Shown piece after piece: positions 11,001 through 22,994 of a stretch of DNA of 64,000 bases; position 1 is the first letter of the stretch; each line of letters opens with the position of its first letter. A program made the position numbers and the translations under genes. The notes beneath the pieces are model-generated. The model did no database searches and was not told the DNA's origin. It saw only the letters and a list, made by a program, of their open reading frames with translations. This DNA is from Psettodes erumei (lineage: Eukaryota; Chordata; Actinopteri; Pleuronectiformes; Psettodidae), in contig JAFBJZ010000227.1 of assembly GCA_016785225.1 (NCBI GenBank), positions 576,501-640,500 on the forward strand. The letters are read 5' to 3'.

Positions 11001-14000
11001 AGAAGCCAAGGACAGAATCCTCAGTGTAAGACGCGGGTACTTGTTGTTGTAGTAACAAAGTTCATGCTTGTTTTTCCACCACTTTGTTCTCAGTAATACC
11101 TCCTCCAGTCTGTGTGTTTGAACCTGTATAAGTATGTCATTAAGATATTTACCGAGCTACGAGGATACATGCCTGAGTGCGGCAAATCTTTTTTCTATCC
11201 TTTTTTTCCACAATTTATTCTGGTAAACAATTCTGGAAGCAGGAATGTTTCCTATTATTCACGTGCCTTTTTATATTTTATCACTTATTGATAAAAGTAA
11301 TGGGCCCATATTACTGTGTGAGCTGGCGTGTTTTCAACAGCCGATTAAAATCCAAAACCACTTCACCAACTTGCACTTGTTCAAACATTTTGTGACAAGT
11401 GTGGAAAGATTTCAGGTTTGTTTATTAATTGACAAAAAAAAAAATCTTCCACACGAGTCATCTTCCACGTCAGTGTGATTCCTGCTCATGTTCTGTGTTA
11501 TCTCCATTTCACTGTAATCCTGTCTGTGTTGTGAAGCCCCCCGAGCCCGAGACACCCGGCATGCTTGAGAACGAAGGTGATAAAACCCCCGAACCGAAGC
11601 AATGGGTTTCTCTTGGCAGTGAGCTGGAAATAGAGGAAGAGTCTGTCAAAGAGAGCAGAGAAAAGGTACAGCAGTGTTTATTTAAACACCTTCAATACGC
11701 ATATCAGTTCATATGGTTTCACCCCGGGCTTCTTTTTGCCATCAGCTGTTGACCAAGTTCTCTAGAGTGCGCAGGGAGTTCGGGGAGCCGGTCTGCTTCT
11801 CCGACCGCAACGCTGCAGATGCTAAGGACGGCTTCCTGGAGTGTGCTTCCTACCAAGACATCAGATTCAGCATCAAGCGGATGCTGAGGGACAGCGGGAC
11901 GCAGGCCGTGCCCAGACTCCAGAGCAGCGGCGCTCAGACGCAGTGGTACGCCTGCAAACCAGCGCGCATGAAGTGAATCTGCTCTGCAGGGGGGAAAACA
12001 AAGCATCTGCCCCATTCTGGTGAAACTACTTCACTCCTTCCAACACGCTGAGAAAATGAGATTTAGTGTGTTTGTCTCTCAGGAAGGTTAAGAGGAATAT
12101 CTTCACCCAGTACAAGCCAAGAGACTTAAGTGAGGAGGAAACAGAAAAGATTCTCAAGACTGAGATTCTGAAGAATTTCTGCGACTCTGTGACCCCCAGG
12201 TAAGTCTGCCCCCAGACTCAGACCTTTCTGCATCAGCCCAGGTTTTTACCACTGAAGGAACATTAGACTCATTCACTGGGAATATCAGCAAGATTATTTT
12301 TATTATTTGAACACACTTGTGAGCCTCACCTTTCCAGGCCACTACATTCAGTGTTGGTACAATTCCCGTCAACTGCCCAGGTTCTGGGTTTAAGACAAAA
12401 ACTTTATGATATTTACTAAACTCAGTCTCTCTCAAACCCCAACATATTAATTTTTGTTCTCTCTTGTGTCCAGACATACGAGAACATCACAAGTGTTAGT
12501 GCAAGTGCTGCAGTTATAGCTATGGAGAGACACGATATTTTTACTGAAATAAAGTTGATATTTTCGCAGGGTTTTGCGAGCCCTGCAGCAGGAGGAGATC
12601 ATGAACGTGTTCCTCGATGACTGGAAGGCTCTGGGGACGGGGGCCGAAGCCAGCGACTGGTCTGGGAAGGTTTCCGACGGACTGATGCTGTTTCAGGCCT
12701 TCACGGACCAGAAGTACACGAAGGAGAGGAAGATCAGCAGCGTCAGCTGGCACCCGGCCATCTACGGTAACCTCCCCGCCGTCAGAGTCAGGGAACGGCT
12801 TCGTCCGCAAGATCTGAAGAGCAGATGTTTTCTCACACAAAAACACTGACCGTAAACTATGGCATCCACAATTCTGTCAGTTCTCAGTGAAGAGATGTAT
12901 AAGTTTTGGAATCTTTTTTTCAACACAAGAGCAAGTTTCAATCTGTGCACGGCTTGTATTGGGGAGATGGTTTTAAGTGTCTGTAAAAGCATTTGGTGTG
13001 AAAATGTCGGCGTTGACGGACAATTTGGAAACAAATACACGTCACTTACATCGGTGACATTAATTCTCCCTGTAATCTCGCTGCCCCTAACAAGTATCAG
13101 AATTTCAAATCCTCTTGCACTGGAAAAGCATTATTGTTAATCAGCACCCCCTTTGTAACGTTGCCAAGCTGTCAGCACCCGTAGAACAGGCCTCCAGCAA
13201 GAGCCAGAGTAATAACGACGTCCGGGCTCAAACATGTGATCAGAGCATTCATATTGGATTCAAAGAAGGGATCAGAGCCGATCCCCCGATTTCTCACTCA
13301 GCAAAGTTAGGAAAACATTTGCAAAACATAGTTAACATCTATTTTCCTGTGTAACTGATACGTTGCGTTTTTCTTCTTTTTTTATGTGGTAGGCGTGATA
13401 GCTGTGGCTTTGACGGAGAAACAGGAGTCGACCTCGCTTGACGTCAGACCCTCTCTCATTGTCTTCTACTGCTTCTCCGACCCCTCTAATCCCCAGGTAT
13501 GGGAAGCACACGAGAACGCCCGCTAAGTGATGAAAGTGCAGAGCAGCCGTTTAAAAAAAGACGTTAAAAAAAGACCACATTTCTTTCTCTAACTGACGGC
13601 AGTTATCAGCTCATATCTGCTGGAGACAAACTTTCACAAGAAATGGCTGGAAGGATTCGCTTTGTCCTACCACTCAAGACCATTATTTTGCTTCAGGGAA
13701 AATTTGAGAGGCTGCATTGATTTGACCCAGGCTCTAAATCAATAAAACTGATCTGCTAAATCACTCAAAAAGTAACCTGAGTTCTGCATGACGTATGCCG
13801 TCACCGGTGCATGTGTCACGCTTCGGTTTCACCGTCTGCTGCAGCGGCAGAGGACACCGTAGAAGGAACTGAAGACGATATATCAGTTCAATAAATAGAT
13901 TTATCATTGTGCGGAGTAAAGTCCTGCAGTCCGGCCGCGCAGCTAATTATAAACTGGAGCAGATTTAAACATCGGGCTGAGAGATGACTGCTCTGTAATA

Positions 14001-17000
14001 CCATCCTCTCCCTCCTTGGTATTTTTTTTCCCCCTTATGCCTGATGAAATGAAATCTCCTGCATGGGCTCGGTTTTGTGGATTAAAAGCTGAACCTTGTA
14101 CGGAGAGACGAGAATAAATAAATACTGGGGATGGCAAGAGCCCAAAATGTGGAAATTCGTACTTTGAAATGTAATATTCCTGCCCTTTGTATGTGGGTTT
14201 TCTGTGATTTTTTTTTTCTTTTTTTTTTTTGCAGTTGCTGCTGGAGTGCCCAGATGACATTCTTGCCTTCGAGTTCTGCCCGTCTGATCCAAATATTATC
14301 GTTGGCGGTTGCATGAATGGCCAGGTGCAGGCTTGGACTCCGCTCTGTCTCTGCTTTGCGGCCTTTTTCGGCCTCTCCCTTTCTGCCTCACTGCTTCCTC
14401 AATAATCTGCCTCTTTCCCACGACCTTCTTTTTTACACAAAGGGAAAACGATAAGAGAAATGAATTTGACTCATTCCCTTCTATTGTTTCTGTTCCCATT
14501 CTGTTTTTTTTTTTATCATCAAAGTCTGAAGAGATGGATTTGAGTGTTTTTGTGTGTGTGTGTGTGTTACACCAGACTCTGATGCCGATCTCCACTAAGT
14601 GTTTTTGTGTTGCCGTTGTCTCAGGTTGTGTTGTGGGACGTCTCCGCTCACGTCACGCACCTACAGGGGACGCAGCCTGGCAGTAAAAAAGTCAACACAG
14701 ACACATTCGTGAGTTCCCACATCCTGACTCCAGTGTGCACAGTGTTGATACAATAATACATAACGCTCCGTATCTGTGTCGGCGCATTACATGCGGTGTC
14801 AGTTACCGTAATGCTTTGGTTGGCGTCTGCTCGGTTTATCGAAGCGTGCGTCATATTTGCCGTAAAGACAGGCCGCGCTGCTCGTCGCTGGTGTATGACA
14901 GAGCGAGGATGATGATGATACGTTGACTCCTGCGTTCCCTCCTCATCCTTTCACCCTTTCATTAGTCGGGAATGCAGTGGCGTAATGGTCCTTTTCAAGC
15001 CAGCCTCAGCTGTCAAAACTAGTTCCACAAACGCACCGATGCCGGGAGTAAATCTCAAGGCGAGTTTATATCATTACACGACCCCAGCGCTGCCAAAAGA
15101 AGAGGACCTCAGTCAGATTTAAGAATTCAAAAAAAAAGTCAAGACTGAATCTTCTAAGAGGTTTTTTTTTATCTTTTGGCTTTACATCACACTGAGCTAA
15201 TATTTTCATGATATTTCTGCCTTGATTAAATGGTGGAGGAGGGAGGGAGGGCTCAGATTTAACCCACAACACAGCAGCTACGTTAACTCCACCACTCTTG
15301 TCCCTGAAAGCCTGACCTCCGCCAGCATCTTCCACCTGACCGCCATATTTAAATAGACACATATGCCCCCGTCGTCCAGCCCCCATTCCCTTTGTGTGCT
15401 TTTATTGCCGCTACAGTGGAACAGCTGTCTCCATCCCTCTCCTCGCCACTTCCCTCCCTTTCACCCTCCACCCCCTCCACCCCCTCTCTATTCTCTTTGT
15501 CCTTGTTTGTTCTTCATTCCCCAAAGTCAACAGCATCAGCTCACATACTCCAGCTGTTACACAAGCCCTCCGTCCACCGCTATAGTTTGTCCCCAAGGCC
15601 GATAGCACACAGACAAATCAGATCGCCGCCCTCCCCCGGTGTTTGCAGTGTAAACAGCGGCAGTTGTATCAACTAAAAGGCTTGTTTTCTTCGATTTTGA
15701 GTGCTGCGAAAGCTGCGCGACACCGGCACCTGTTGCTCGCTTATCAGATAACGAAGAATTAAAATCCTGCTGCGGAGATCTGTGTTCTGTTTACACCACT
15801 GTACATAGCACGGCCAAGCTGCCTGATATTTGTGCACGCAGAGTTACCGTAGCATAAAACAAATGTTTTTGATTTAACCTCAATAAAAAAGCACAGGAAG
15901 GACATGATGTGCAAGCGATGTTGCTCAGGCTGCTCGCAAACATTGTTGCCATGGTTGTAGTATTGGAAAAAGTGCTCCACAGTGTACATAACCTCATGAA
16001 CAGGCCCCATTGCTGCATATTAAGTCTTCGTATTGAGATTGAATTGTCAGAGCTCACTGTACGATACATGCTGTGCCTTTTTGTGTCTGACCTGCCCCCA
16101 GGACCTGCACGACAACAAAGAGAGTAAGACGCCTGTCGTGCGCTGCTGTGCCGTGTCCGCCCTGGAGAGCAGCCACAGAACTCGAATCACCGACGTCCAG
16201 TGGCTGCCGCCGACGTTTGAGGTGCGCAGAGCCGAGGGACGGGGAGGTTAGGGGGTGAAATCAACAAGTGCAGGGCAGTTTCCAGCAGGAATGCAGGTGC
16301 TGGAGACTCTCACAATCTGAGTTTCATCTGGCACGATCTCAATTAATGCTTTCAGCAAAGCATTCCTTAATGTTTTCTTATTCTCCCACCTCTTTTATCA
16401 TATCTAATGTAAACACGGGGACATAGTTTCCAACATACCTGAGGCAGCTGGAGGAGTCTGATATTAAAACCCTAATTATATCTATATCTTGTTTGGGAAC
16501 AGTGACAGAGTTGTTATCAGACTAAGGTTAAAAGCTACTTGAACGTTGAAAGGTATAACAGGAGGTGAGGCAAGTAATGAAGTCGGAGAGAAGAAAAGTA
16601 AAGCAGGAAATTAACTCCACTTTTCTGCAGTCCGTCTTTTGTCCTTCAATAGAGGCCCAGCACAAAAGAAAATGTCTGACTCTCCCCTGCAGTACAGCTG
16701 AAAATGCAAATCATAAGTGATATTTGCTGCAGGGACCCTACACCGTCTGGTCCAGTAGTAAGTGCAATAATAAGTGTGTTGCAGTAAAACTAGCAGCCGC
16801 AGAAGTACTCAGAGTATCGCTCATAAAAGTTTGTCCCATAAAGCAGATAACACACGAGTAAATTAGATCCCCGCCCTCCCCCAGTGTTTGTGCTCATAAA
16901 GTCAAATGAACTATGCTCTCACACAGACTCAGTAGATCCTTACAGTCCAGAGGAGCCGCCCACGTTGCCCAGCGTTTCCGTGAACGCAACATGGTTTCCC

Positions 17001-20000
17001 CACTGGTGCCCGTCCCACGTCTCGAGGCCGACTGTCATAAATGGCTGCTGGCGCTCCTCTGGAGGAGTAAAATGAGGCAATCATCACAGTACCCCCACCC
17101 CCGGGGGAACATTAAACCCCGTATGTCTTCACAGGAAGCTCATTCATGTTTGTAACTCTCTGTGTGTGATTAGGTGACCAGGACGGGCGCGCCGGTGGAG
17201 AACAAGTGCAACGTTTCTGTCCAGGTCGTCACCTGCTCTCCTGACTGGTGGGTCTCATTCACAAAAATGCTTATGAACTTAATCACACCTGACGTTACTG
17301 GAGCCGGCTCTTTGTTCCACACAAGCGCAGTGATGGAGTCTTTTATTTAAATACAGGGAAGATGCTGCTTTTGTGATTAGAGCGCGACACATTTCACAAG
17401 ACCCCATCAGTCTTCATCAGTTAATACACATGCTGTATTACTATGCATAAGTGCATAACAGTCAGTCCACTTCTAACCTGTGTCTCTGCGGGTCCATAAA
17501 AGCTCTGTGATGTTCTGGGACGTGCGAGCGCCCAAACTGGTGAGCCAGTCGCCGTCGGACAGGAGGCAGAACGTGGATCAGAAGATCCAGACGACGCCCT
17601 ACAGTGTCCCCGACACGTTCAGGCACCTGGACCGCACCTGGAAACCGCTGTTCAGGGTACTGCGGGGCCACGGGCGCCACGTGAAAGCAGTTGTGTGTAC
17701 TCCGTGTGTGTATTTTCCATGTACTTTCATGCGGCTCAGATGTCGTCTCCTCTGTCACGTGTCAGGTTTCACTGCCAAAGATCGATACCAGCGGAGAATA
17801 CGCTCCTCTGAAGTTCACCTTCCAACACTACACCTGTGCTGGGACAGCAGGGAGGAGCACAGGTGAGCGACTTCACACCTGGCTCCGTTTGGTTCTCTCC
17901 ATTATAGCAGTTTGTGCAGTAAACACAGCAGCTCGTGCATCTGTCAGAGATGTTGGGAAAGTTTCCAGACCATTTTCAATCTCAGTTAGAAGTTTTTCCT
18001 CTTGTGAAGATTCAGAAAAGTACATAATAAACATTATAAAGTCCTGTCTGACTGACGACTACAGACTACAAGTCTGTGTGTGTGTGTGTGTGTGTGGGGA
18101 GGCTTTCATTCTCGAATTCTGCTTTGCGCGGTCGAGCATGGCGACCGGCGGAGCGGGGCCGACCCCCCCCCGCTCCGCTCTCCTCCGGTTTCATAGCACT
18201 TTATTAAGCGATACGTCCGGAACAAGGCGCTCATAGTTGCGGCGCATTAGCCCCGCCGACTGTCAGCTCTTTGCAATATGCCGCCCTGGCTCCTCGGGGG
18301 CCAGGAGACGATCGTGTGTGTCCCGGCCCGTCAAGAAGAGGCCGGTCTTTGTCTGGCCCGAGCTCTGTCTCCATAAACACAGTTTTGGTGCCTGTGGTGG
18401 TTACAGAATTAATATGCTCACTAACAGAGGCAATAAATCTGCAGCAGCCCTCTGTTATTAAGGTTTTAATGAATCCCTGCGTGATTAGTACTTCAGTACC
18501 ACTGGAGGTAGTGGACTGAGAACCGGCTGTCTGCTTGTGCAGGCGGCGTGTCTCGTATCTTTACACACATCTTAAGAGCGTCCGGCTGATAAGCGGGTGT
18601 GAACGGACAGGCCCGTCCCTGACAGACGCTTGTGATGGCCTCCTCCATCACTACCTGCACCCGTCAGTCTCACCCCTCCGTCGCCACCTCTACCCGCGTC
18701 TTCCCTTTTACCAACCCATTCACCTCCCGTACCCCACCACCTCCACCCCCTTCTGTCCTTCTGTCGCCTCCTTCGTGACTCGACCTCTCTTATTCGCTCA
18801 CTTTAAATGAACAGATGTTTTCAATGTTCTTGTCTTACTGTCGGTTTAAACCCATTTTCAGAATGTTTTTCTTTGCTAATGGGACTGAAAATAACCGTGT
18901 GAAAGTCAGAAATGAGCCATTAAACTATTTTTAAAAAAGAAAGCCCTCAGTGGTTTTGTTTGAATGTTGTACAAATGGTGACCTTGTGACCTTTCTAGAC
19001 TAATAAACAAATGTTAAACTGTTAACCTGACCCTGTTTGCTGCTGACAGAAGAAGCTGAGGAAAATGACGAGATCACAGCAGACTACAGCCAGCTCAGAG
19101 TGCCCTCAGCCAAAACACTCACAGCGCTGGAGGATGTCAACACCAAGCTCTACATCGGAACAGAGGTAGAACATTCCCACCGCTGAAATAATAAAGGACA
19201 AGTCCACATTATTCTACATTGAAGCAAGTTCTTATCTCAGAAACACAGGGATGTAGTTGTTCAAGATGCACTAACCCTAAGCTACACTCCACTGGCATCT
19301 GTAACAGAAACATCCAGTGTGCAGGTTTGTTCAACATCATCCTCATCATTTGTTTTTTCTGTGAGGACGGGGAGATCATTTACGCTGACTGGAAACTGGG
19401 GAAGGACGACTCTGGGCGGCTGCACAGTGAGTATCCTGACCTGCCGCAAGTTTTCAGGAACGTAACCGGCGTTGTCTTGACTGTGGACCAGTTTCTAAAG
19501 CCGAGCACGCCGCGCTGGATGTTATCCACATCATAGATGAGTGACTTTCCAGGGGCACAGACGGCAGAGGGTGAATTGCTGCTTGCATTGGCCTGTTGCT
19601 TCCAGGGCAGCAGAGTATTGTCAAATAAAACATCATCTCCTCCCGTCTCTCCCTCCTCGCTCCAAGGTGCCAAGCCCCTCCACTGTTTCAGCATCCATCA
19701 CTGGCTGGTGAACACGATGCAGAGGTCGCCCTTCTTCAGAGACATCATTTTGACGACGGGAGGCTGGAACTTCGCCATCTGGAAGGAGGGGGTCACGGTA
19801 ACGACGGCAGCAAACATTGCACGTTAAATCCGCTGGCTCCGCCTGACTTCCTGTAAACCGCAACATCCAGGACGGCCCCATCCTCCTGTCGCCGAGCTCT
19901 GAGCAGGTGTGCACCGCGGGGTGCTGGTCCCCGACCCGACCGGCTGTTTTCTTCATCGGCAAAGACGACGGCAGCATCGAGGTGTGGAACCTGCTGGAGA

Positions 20001-22856
20001 AGACCAGCGGGCCTGCGCACGTCCACGCGCACGTCACCAACGCCAAGATCACCTGCATCGCACCCTGGACCGCTTCCCGTGAGTTCCTGTTACCTGTGGT
20101 GCATGACAGGAAGCCGTGTGGCTCCATGATGGAGCAATCACCTCAGTTCCCTCATACAGGCTTTAGCTGCTAAGAAGCTCATCAACCCTTAAGGAAAATT
20201 GTCGATTTCTGCAAAAACAAACTCTCTGAGGTCGTTATTGGTTTTGATTATTGTCATTTTGTGGCTCTTTGTGTCTTTTTACTTCAGTTCTGAGACTTTC
20301 AAACAAGAACTGCTAACAGTCACTTCACAGAGAGGCTCTGGTCCGGGGGCCAGAGGGTTCAGGGGCCTGTGCTCTCCAGCCATGTTCACTAATCCATAAA
20401 TGTGCCCAGGTCACATTAGATGATTAATTATAAGTACATATACTTCCTGCTGCTCACGGCTACAATATGTAGATCCTGTCTCTCTCTGTCTGTTTTATTT
20501 ACGCTCTCACAGCCTTGGTGATAAGTTCCTTGTTGGAAGACTTTTCCAGCTCATATTCAGGATTGTTTTCATACCTACAGCCAAGCAACACTTCCTGGCG
20601 GTGACTGACGACCTTGGAGTGGTTCGTGTTTTCGAAATTCCAAAGAGACTCTACATCCCCTCCAGGAGTGAGGTGAGACAACCCAAACACCTCCTGTGTA
20701 CTAATGCTGCAGGAGGTCATGAGTTCGCTGGGTTTCTCTCTCTCTCTCCCTTTTTTTTTTTTTCAATAGTCATTACCGTTTGTCAAGGTTGAGAAAGTGA
20801 GGTAACAACTCCAGCGCTGCAGCATACTGACGCCAGTTTAATGTCAGGTATTTTAATGTCAGGTATCTTTTTGCAGCCAGTCCACGCTGAAGGAATTGTG
20901 ATTTATGTGTCACGCTCTGAAGCACTGCAGCCATAACTGCTGTACACAATTAAACCCACAGCGAAAGCTGAGATGTAATTTGCTTTGTTTACGGTTGGTA
21001 GTCCGTGTAAATGTAGAAGTCATTCATCCTCGAGGCACTTGCATAAAATCGGTTATGTCATAGGCTTTTGGGAAAAATGATATAAAGTGCATTGTGGAGA
21101 GCAGCTAATTAAACCCAGCAGGAGTCGCTCGCTAACCCGTGATTTAAACAATCCAACTCTGTGACTCGGGCCCCGGTGGCGAGTATCGCTGTTTAAATCA
21201 TGAAAGTCAAACTGATCTCAGGAAGCAGACGTTTAGACGTCCGGCAGTAGCCGCCGAAATGTCGCCGAAAAGTTTGTACATAATAACCTCTTTTTTAATG
21301 ACTGCATCATTAACATGTCTCCTGGAGACTTGGCCAAAGGGCTCAAACAGGGAAACCCTTTGAATGCACTGCAGGGTTAAATGAAAGTTTCCACTGCAGC
21401 AGTGCTGTGACCCATCTCCTTTCACCTCGTGAGTTGATTTAATGGCCGCCTGGACAAGGCAGGTATGCGCCACACGTTAGGGATGTTGAAGTGCCTCTTT
21501 CTCCTGCGTCTGTGTGGCAGAGTTCAAGCGTGAAGAAACATTTTGAACTGGAGGAGGAGAGGCTGAAGGATCGTCTGCAGAGGGAGGAACTGTGGGCCAA
21601 ACAGAAGAAGGAGGCCGAAGAACTTAAGAAGAAAGTGGTGAGCAATGATTAACAGGAGATTTACTGACAGAGAAGAGCCGTACGGTGTTTTCAGGGAAAA
21701 AGCTCTAAAAACCCACTGCACACTGCCCACTAAGCTCAAACAACAACTAGAAGAAGAAGAAGAAACCTAGATATTTCCTTCAGGAGGTGGTGGAGACCAA
21801 ACGCAGAGAAAAAAGAGAGGGCCAAACAAACTAAATGTATGACGAGCGTCGTTGCATCCGTCAACGACGCTCTGTCCTCACTCACATCAGGACTCACAAA
21901 CGTTTCCACAGTGACCCAGTCACAAGTGTGTTCAATGGCTCAAGCTGCAGTAGGCCGTCCCTCTGTGTCCTTCTATCTCTGCCTCCCTCATTCTCTCTCC
22001 CCCTCATGTTTAATTCATGTAGATCGTTACTCGATCCTCTGCACCGGGGACATGACGGTTATCGACAGCCAGTGCCTGTGCAGTCCGTCTGCTCACTGCA
22101 GGAGCTGCTTCAAACTTTCAGTAATAGGCTGGACGGCGGTAATAAATGCAGAGGAAGTTGTGTTTTGCTGCAGTAATCTCACATTCGCTGCCGTGTTTGC
22201 TGGCGTCGCCTCGTCGCTCCTCCAAACAAGCATGCGTTTCCCACGTACGTCGTCTTGTTCGGCCCGTTCTAGCTCAAATGCATGACAAGGGCAACACGCC
22301 TCAGGAATTTAATACAAACAACGCTGTCTGGTTAATGTTGTGTTATATTTCCAGTGTGTATATGTAAGCAAAGCCCTGTGTATGTGGGCGGGTTTGTCTG
22401 GGATTTTGTATTTATTGTAACTAAATTGAAAGTGATTAGAGAAAACAAAGCCGTGGCCAAGTCACACAGGTCCTTCACACATGGATAATTTTCAAGGTTC
22501 ATGTTGGAGGTCAACTTAAAATGAATGGGCAATATTGGCATTGCTAAATAAAAAGTTCAAGCCGGGCGAGAAGGTTTAATGCAATCTGAATTTAATGTCT
22601 GAATCTAACATTATTATTTCTGCCTTGGAGATCCTGCATAAGGAGAAGTTTCAAAGAGCCCCGTCCTTTTGCTGCATACTTTTAATGACGCATGCTTCTC
22701 TGGTTTCATCCCCAGGAGCCCGACAAGCCAGTCAAACCCCCGCAGGAGGACGGAGACATGAACACGAAGGAGTACAGTGAATACCTGACACTGGAGGAAA
22801 GCATCCTGAAGGGCGCAGGCCTGTGGCCGGCTGCTGCAGACACACAGGATACCTAA
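7965..22856 (+). CDS. dnai3: Axonemal dynein intermediate chain 3 (WDR63), complete, 22 coding exons, 871 aa
   Basis: DNAI3/WDR63 is the vertebrate counterpart of Chlamydomonas IC140, an intermediate chain of inner-arm dynein I1/f in motile cilia. All 22 exons have GT donors and AG acceptors and agree in phase, giving 871 residues (human is about 890). Visible in order are a basic, Ser-rich N-terminus (1-31), the conserved PEDIVPMVLTSATQELFGCR block (about 33-52), a linker with acidic stretches, a WD-repeat core from about residue 340 to 780 (VVLWDV, SVMFWDVR, FAIWKEG, IEVWNLLEK, VVRVFEIPK), a charged coiled coil (787-825) and a tail ending in DTQDT. The start MPNKTKRSASS is chosen because an acceptor lies 51 bases upstream and the frame joins exon 2. 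Introns are short except 8165-10256. A poly(A) signal follows at 22989. Confidence 0.95.
8126..8164 (+). CDS. dnai3: dnai3 exon 2
   Basis: This 39-base micro-exon encodes GKKIRSPSPEEKP (residues 19-31). It has a good pyrimidine tract and CTCAG acceptor, a GTAAGA donor, and keeps phase 1. Confidence 0.75.
8165..10256. other. dnai3 intron 2, 2.1 kb, no gene seen
   Basis: AT-rich to 9000 and GC-balanced after that. I see no exon that keeps phase, no tRNA and no clear repeat. Confidence 0.6.
10257..10441 (+). CDS. dnai3: dnai3 exon 3: conserved N-terminal block
   Basis: It encodes residues 32-93. HPEDIVPMVLTSATQELFGC, the acidic DEDVTGDSPYKLL and the DFSPVKQIVL end match DNAI3 across vertebrates. 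This is the first strongly conserved exon. Confidence 0.95.
10921..11025 (+). CDS. dnai3: dnai3 exon 4
   Basis: It encodes residues 94-128, DYPEDELLLVFDRDFTYGQS followed by FYLVLTPEAKDRILS. Phase 0 at both ends; CACAG acceptor. Confidence 0.95.
11537..11665 (+). CDS. dnai3: dnai3 exon 5: acidic linker
   Basis: It encodes residues 129-171, rich in Pro and Glu (PPEPETPG, SELEIEEESVKESREK). The conserved KQWVSLGSE motif anchors it to the family. Phase 0 at both ends. Confidence 0.93.
11746..11945 (+). CDS. dnai3: dnai3 exon 6
   Basis: It encodes residues 172-237: LLTKFSRVRREFGEPVCFSD through the split Trp codon after QTQ. The ECASYQDIRFSIKRM segment is typical of the family. Confidence 0.94.
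12083..12199 (+). CDS. dnai3: dnai3 exon 7
   Basis: It encodes residues 238-276: KVKRNIFTQYKPRDLSEEET followed by EKILKTEILKNFCDSVTPR, a helical segment before the WD core. Confidence 0.94.
12570..12766 (+). CDS. dnai3: dnai3 exon 8: entry to WD-repeat core
   Basis: It encodes residues 277-342: LRALQQEEIMNVFLDDWKAL, then FTDQKYTKERKISSVSWHP. VSWHP is the first WD-repeat-like strand. Confidence 0.95.
13393..13496 (+). CDS. dnai3: dnai3 exon 9
   Basis: It encodes residues 343-377: GVIAVALTEKQESTSLDVRP and SLIVFYCFSDPSNPQ, the first WD blade. Confidence 0.94.
14235..14324 (+). CDS. dnai3: dnai3 exon 10
   Basis: It encodes residues 378-407: LLLECPDDILAFEFCPSDPN and IIVGGCMNGQ, a canonical WD blade start. 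Confidence 0.95.
14625..14708 (+). CDS. dnai3: dnai3 exon 11
   Basis: It encodes residues 408-435. VVLWDV completes the WD motif begun in exon 10. Confidence 0.94.
15584..15650 (+). repeat. Copy A of a short intronic repeat in dnai3
   Basis: It begins AGTTTGTCCC and contains CCGCCCTCCCCCGGTGTTTG. The same order of blocks recurs at 16828-16895 with several substitutions, so the two are diverged copies of one sequence, probably fragments of an interspersed repeat. Confidence 0.6.
16102..16221 (+). CDS. dnai3: dnai3 exon 12
   Basis: It encodes residues 436-475. RCCAVSALESSHRTRITDVQ then WLPPTFE begins another blade, after a 1.4-kb intron. Confidence 0.94.
16828..16895 (+). repeat. Copy B of a short intronic repeat in dnai3
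   Basis: It begins AGTTTGTCCC and contains CCGCCCTCCCCCAGTGTTTG. It is the second copy of the segment at 15584. Confidence 0.6.
17174..17247 (+). CDS. dnai3: dnai3 exon 13
   Basis: It encodes residues 476-500: VTRTGAPVENKCNVSVQVVT then CSPDC, whose last codon is split with exon 14. Confidence 0.93.
17503..17656 (+). CDS. dnai3: dnai3 exon 14
   Basis: It encodes residues 500-551: SVMFWDVRAPK ends a WD blade, followed by a linker with HLDRTWKPLFR. Confidence 0.95.
17766..17862 (+). CDS. dnai3: dnai3 exon 15
   Basis: It encodes residues 552-583: VSLPKIDTSGEYAPLKFTFQ and HYTCAGTAGRST. Confidence 0.94.
17863..19049. other. dnai3 intron 15, 1.2 kb, with (TG)n
   Basis: It contains a (TG)n run at 18074-18098 and GC-rich sequence at 18120-18340. 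No exon or RNA gene is apparent. Confidence 0.6.
19050..19165 (+). CDS. dnai3: dnai3 exon 16
   Basis: It encodes residues 584-622: an acidic EEAEENDEITADYSQL start, then LTALEDVNTKLYIGTE, a WD blade strand. Confidence 0.94.
19366..19426 (+). CDS. dnai3: dnai3 exon 17
   Basis: It encodes residues 623-642: DGEIIYADWKLGKDDSGRLH. The acceptor is the less common TGTGAG after a T-rich tract. Confidence 0.92.
19667..19797 (+). CDS. dnai3: dnai3 exon 18
   Basis: It encodes residues 643-686: CFSIHHWLVNTMQRSPFFRD and IILTTGGWNFAIWKEG, a WD blade. Confidence 0.95.
19871..20078 (+). CDS. dnai3: dnai3 exon 19
   Basis: It encodes residues 687-755: CWSPTRPAVFFIGKDDGSIE and VWNLLEKT make a full WD blade. 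The preceding intron is only 73 bases. Confidence 0.95.
20581..20672 (+). CDS. dnai3: dnai3 exon 20: last WD blade
   Basis: It encodes residues 756-786: PKQHFLAVTDDLGVVRVFEI then PKRLYIPSRSE. Confidence 0.95.
21521..21637 (+). CDS. dnai3: dnai3 exon 21: coiled coil
   Basis: It encodes residues 787-825, a highly charged helix (KKHFELEEERLKDRLQREEL, WAKQKKEAEELKKKV) that should form a coiled coil. Confidence 0.95.
22716..22856 (+). CDS. dnai3: dnai3 exon 22: C-terminus and stop
   Basis: It encodes residues 826-871: YSEYLTLEESILKGAGLWP is a conserved end segment. Stop TAA is at 22854-22856. Confidence 0.95.
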   Translation, partial: EPDKPVKPPQEDGDMNTKEYSEYLTLEESILKGAGLWPAAADTQDT

Positions 22857-22988
22857 AAATCACACACACACACACACACACACACAAGCAAGTCACATTT
22901 CATAAAGTACAACGGCTTCTCATTTTCTATGTATTTAATTTAATTTTATAAATATTGTTGACAAAGTTTGTATCTTTGCTGTATTCTT

Positions 22989-22994
22989 AATAAA
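22989..22994 (+). terminator. dnai3 polyadenylation signal
   Basis: AATAAA lies 133 bases after the stop, in an AT-rich context with a GT/T-rich stretch shortly after. The short 3' UTR contains a (CA)13 tract at 22861-22886. Confidence 0.7.

Larger units (their letters stand above)
14709..17173. other. dnai3 introns 11 and 12, with a short duplicated segment
   Basis: Apart from exon 12 this stretch is non-coding. Pyrimidine-rich sequence lies at 15360-15530. Two related segments of about 66 bases occur at 15584-15650 and 16828-16895. Confidence 0.6.

Noticed and set aside
17691..18236. 181-residue plus-strand frame
   Set aside because: It reads across a true donor at 17863 in dnai3 and through a (TG)n run. 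Only 17766-17862 is coding, in another phase.
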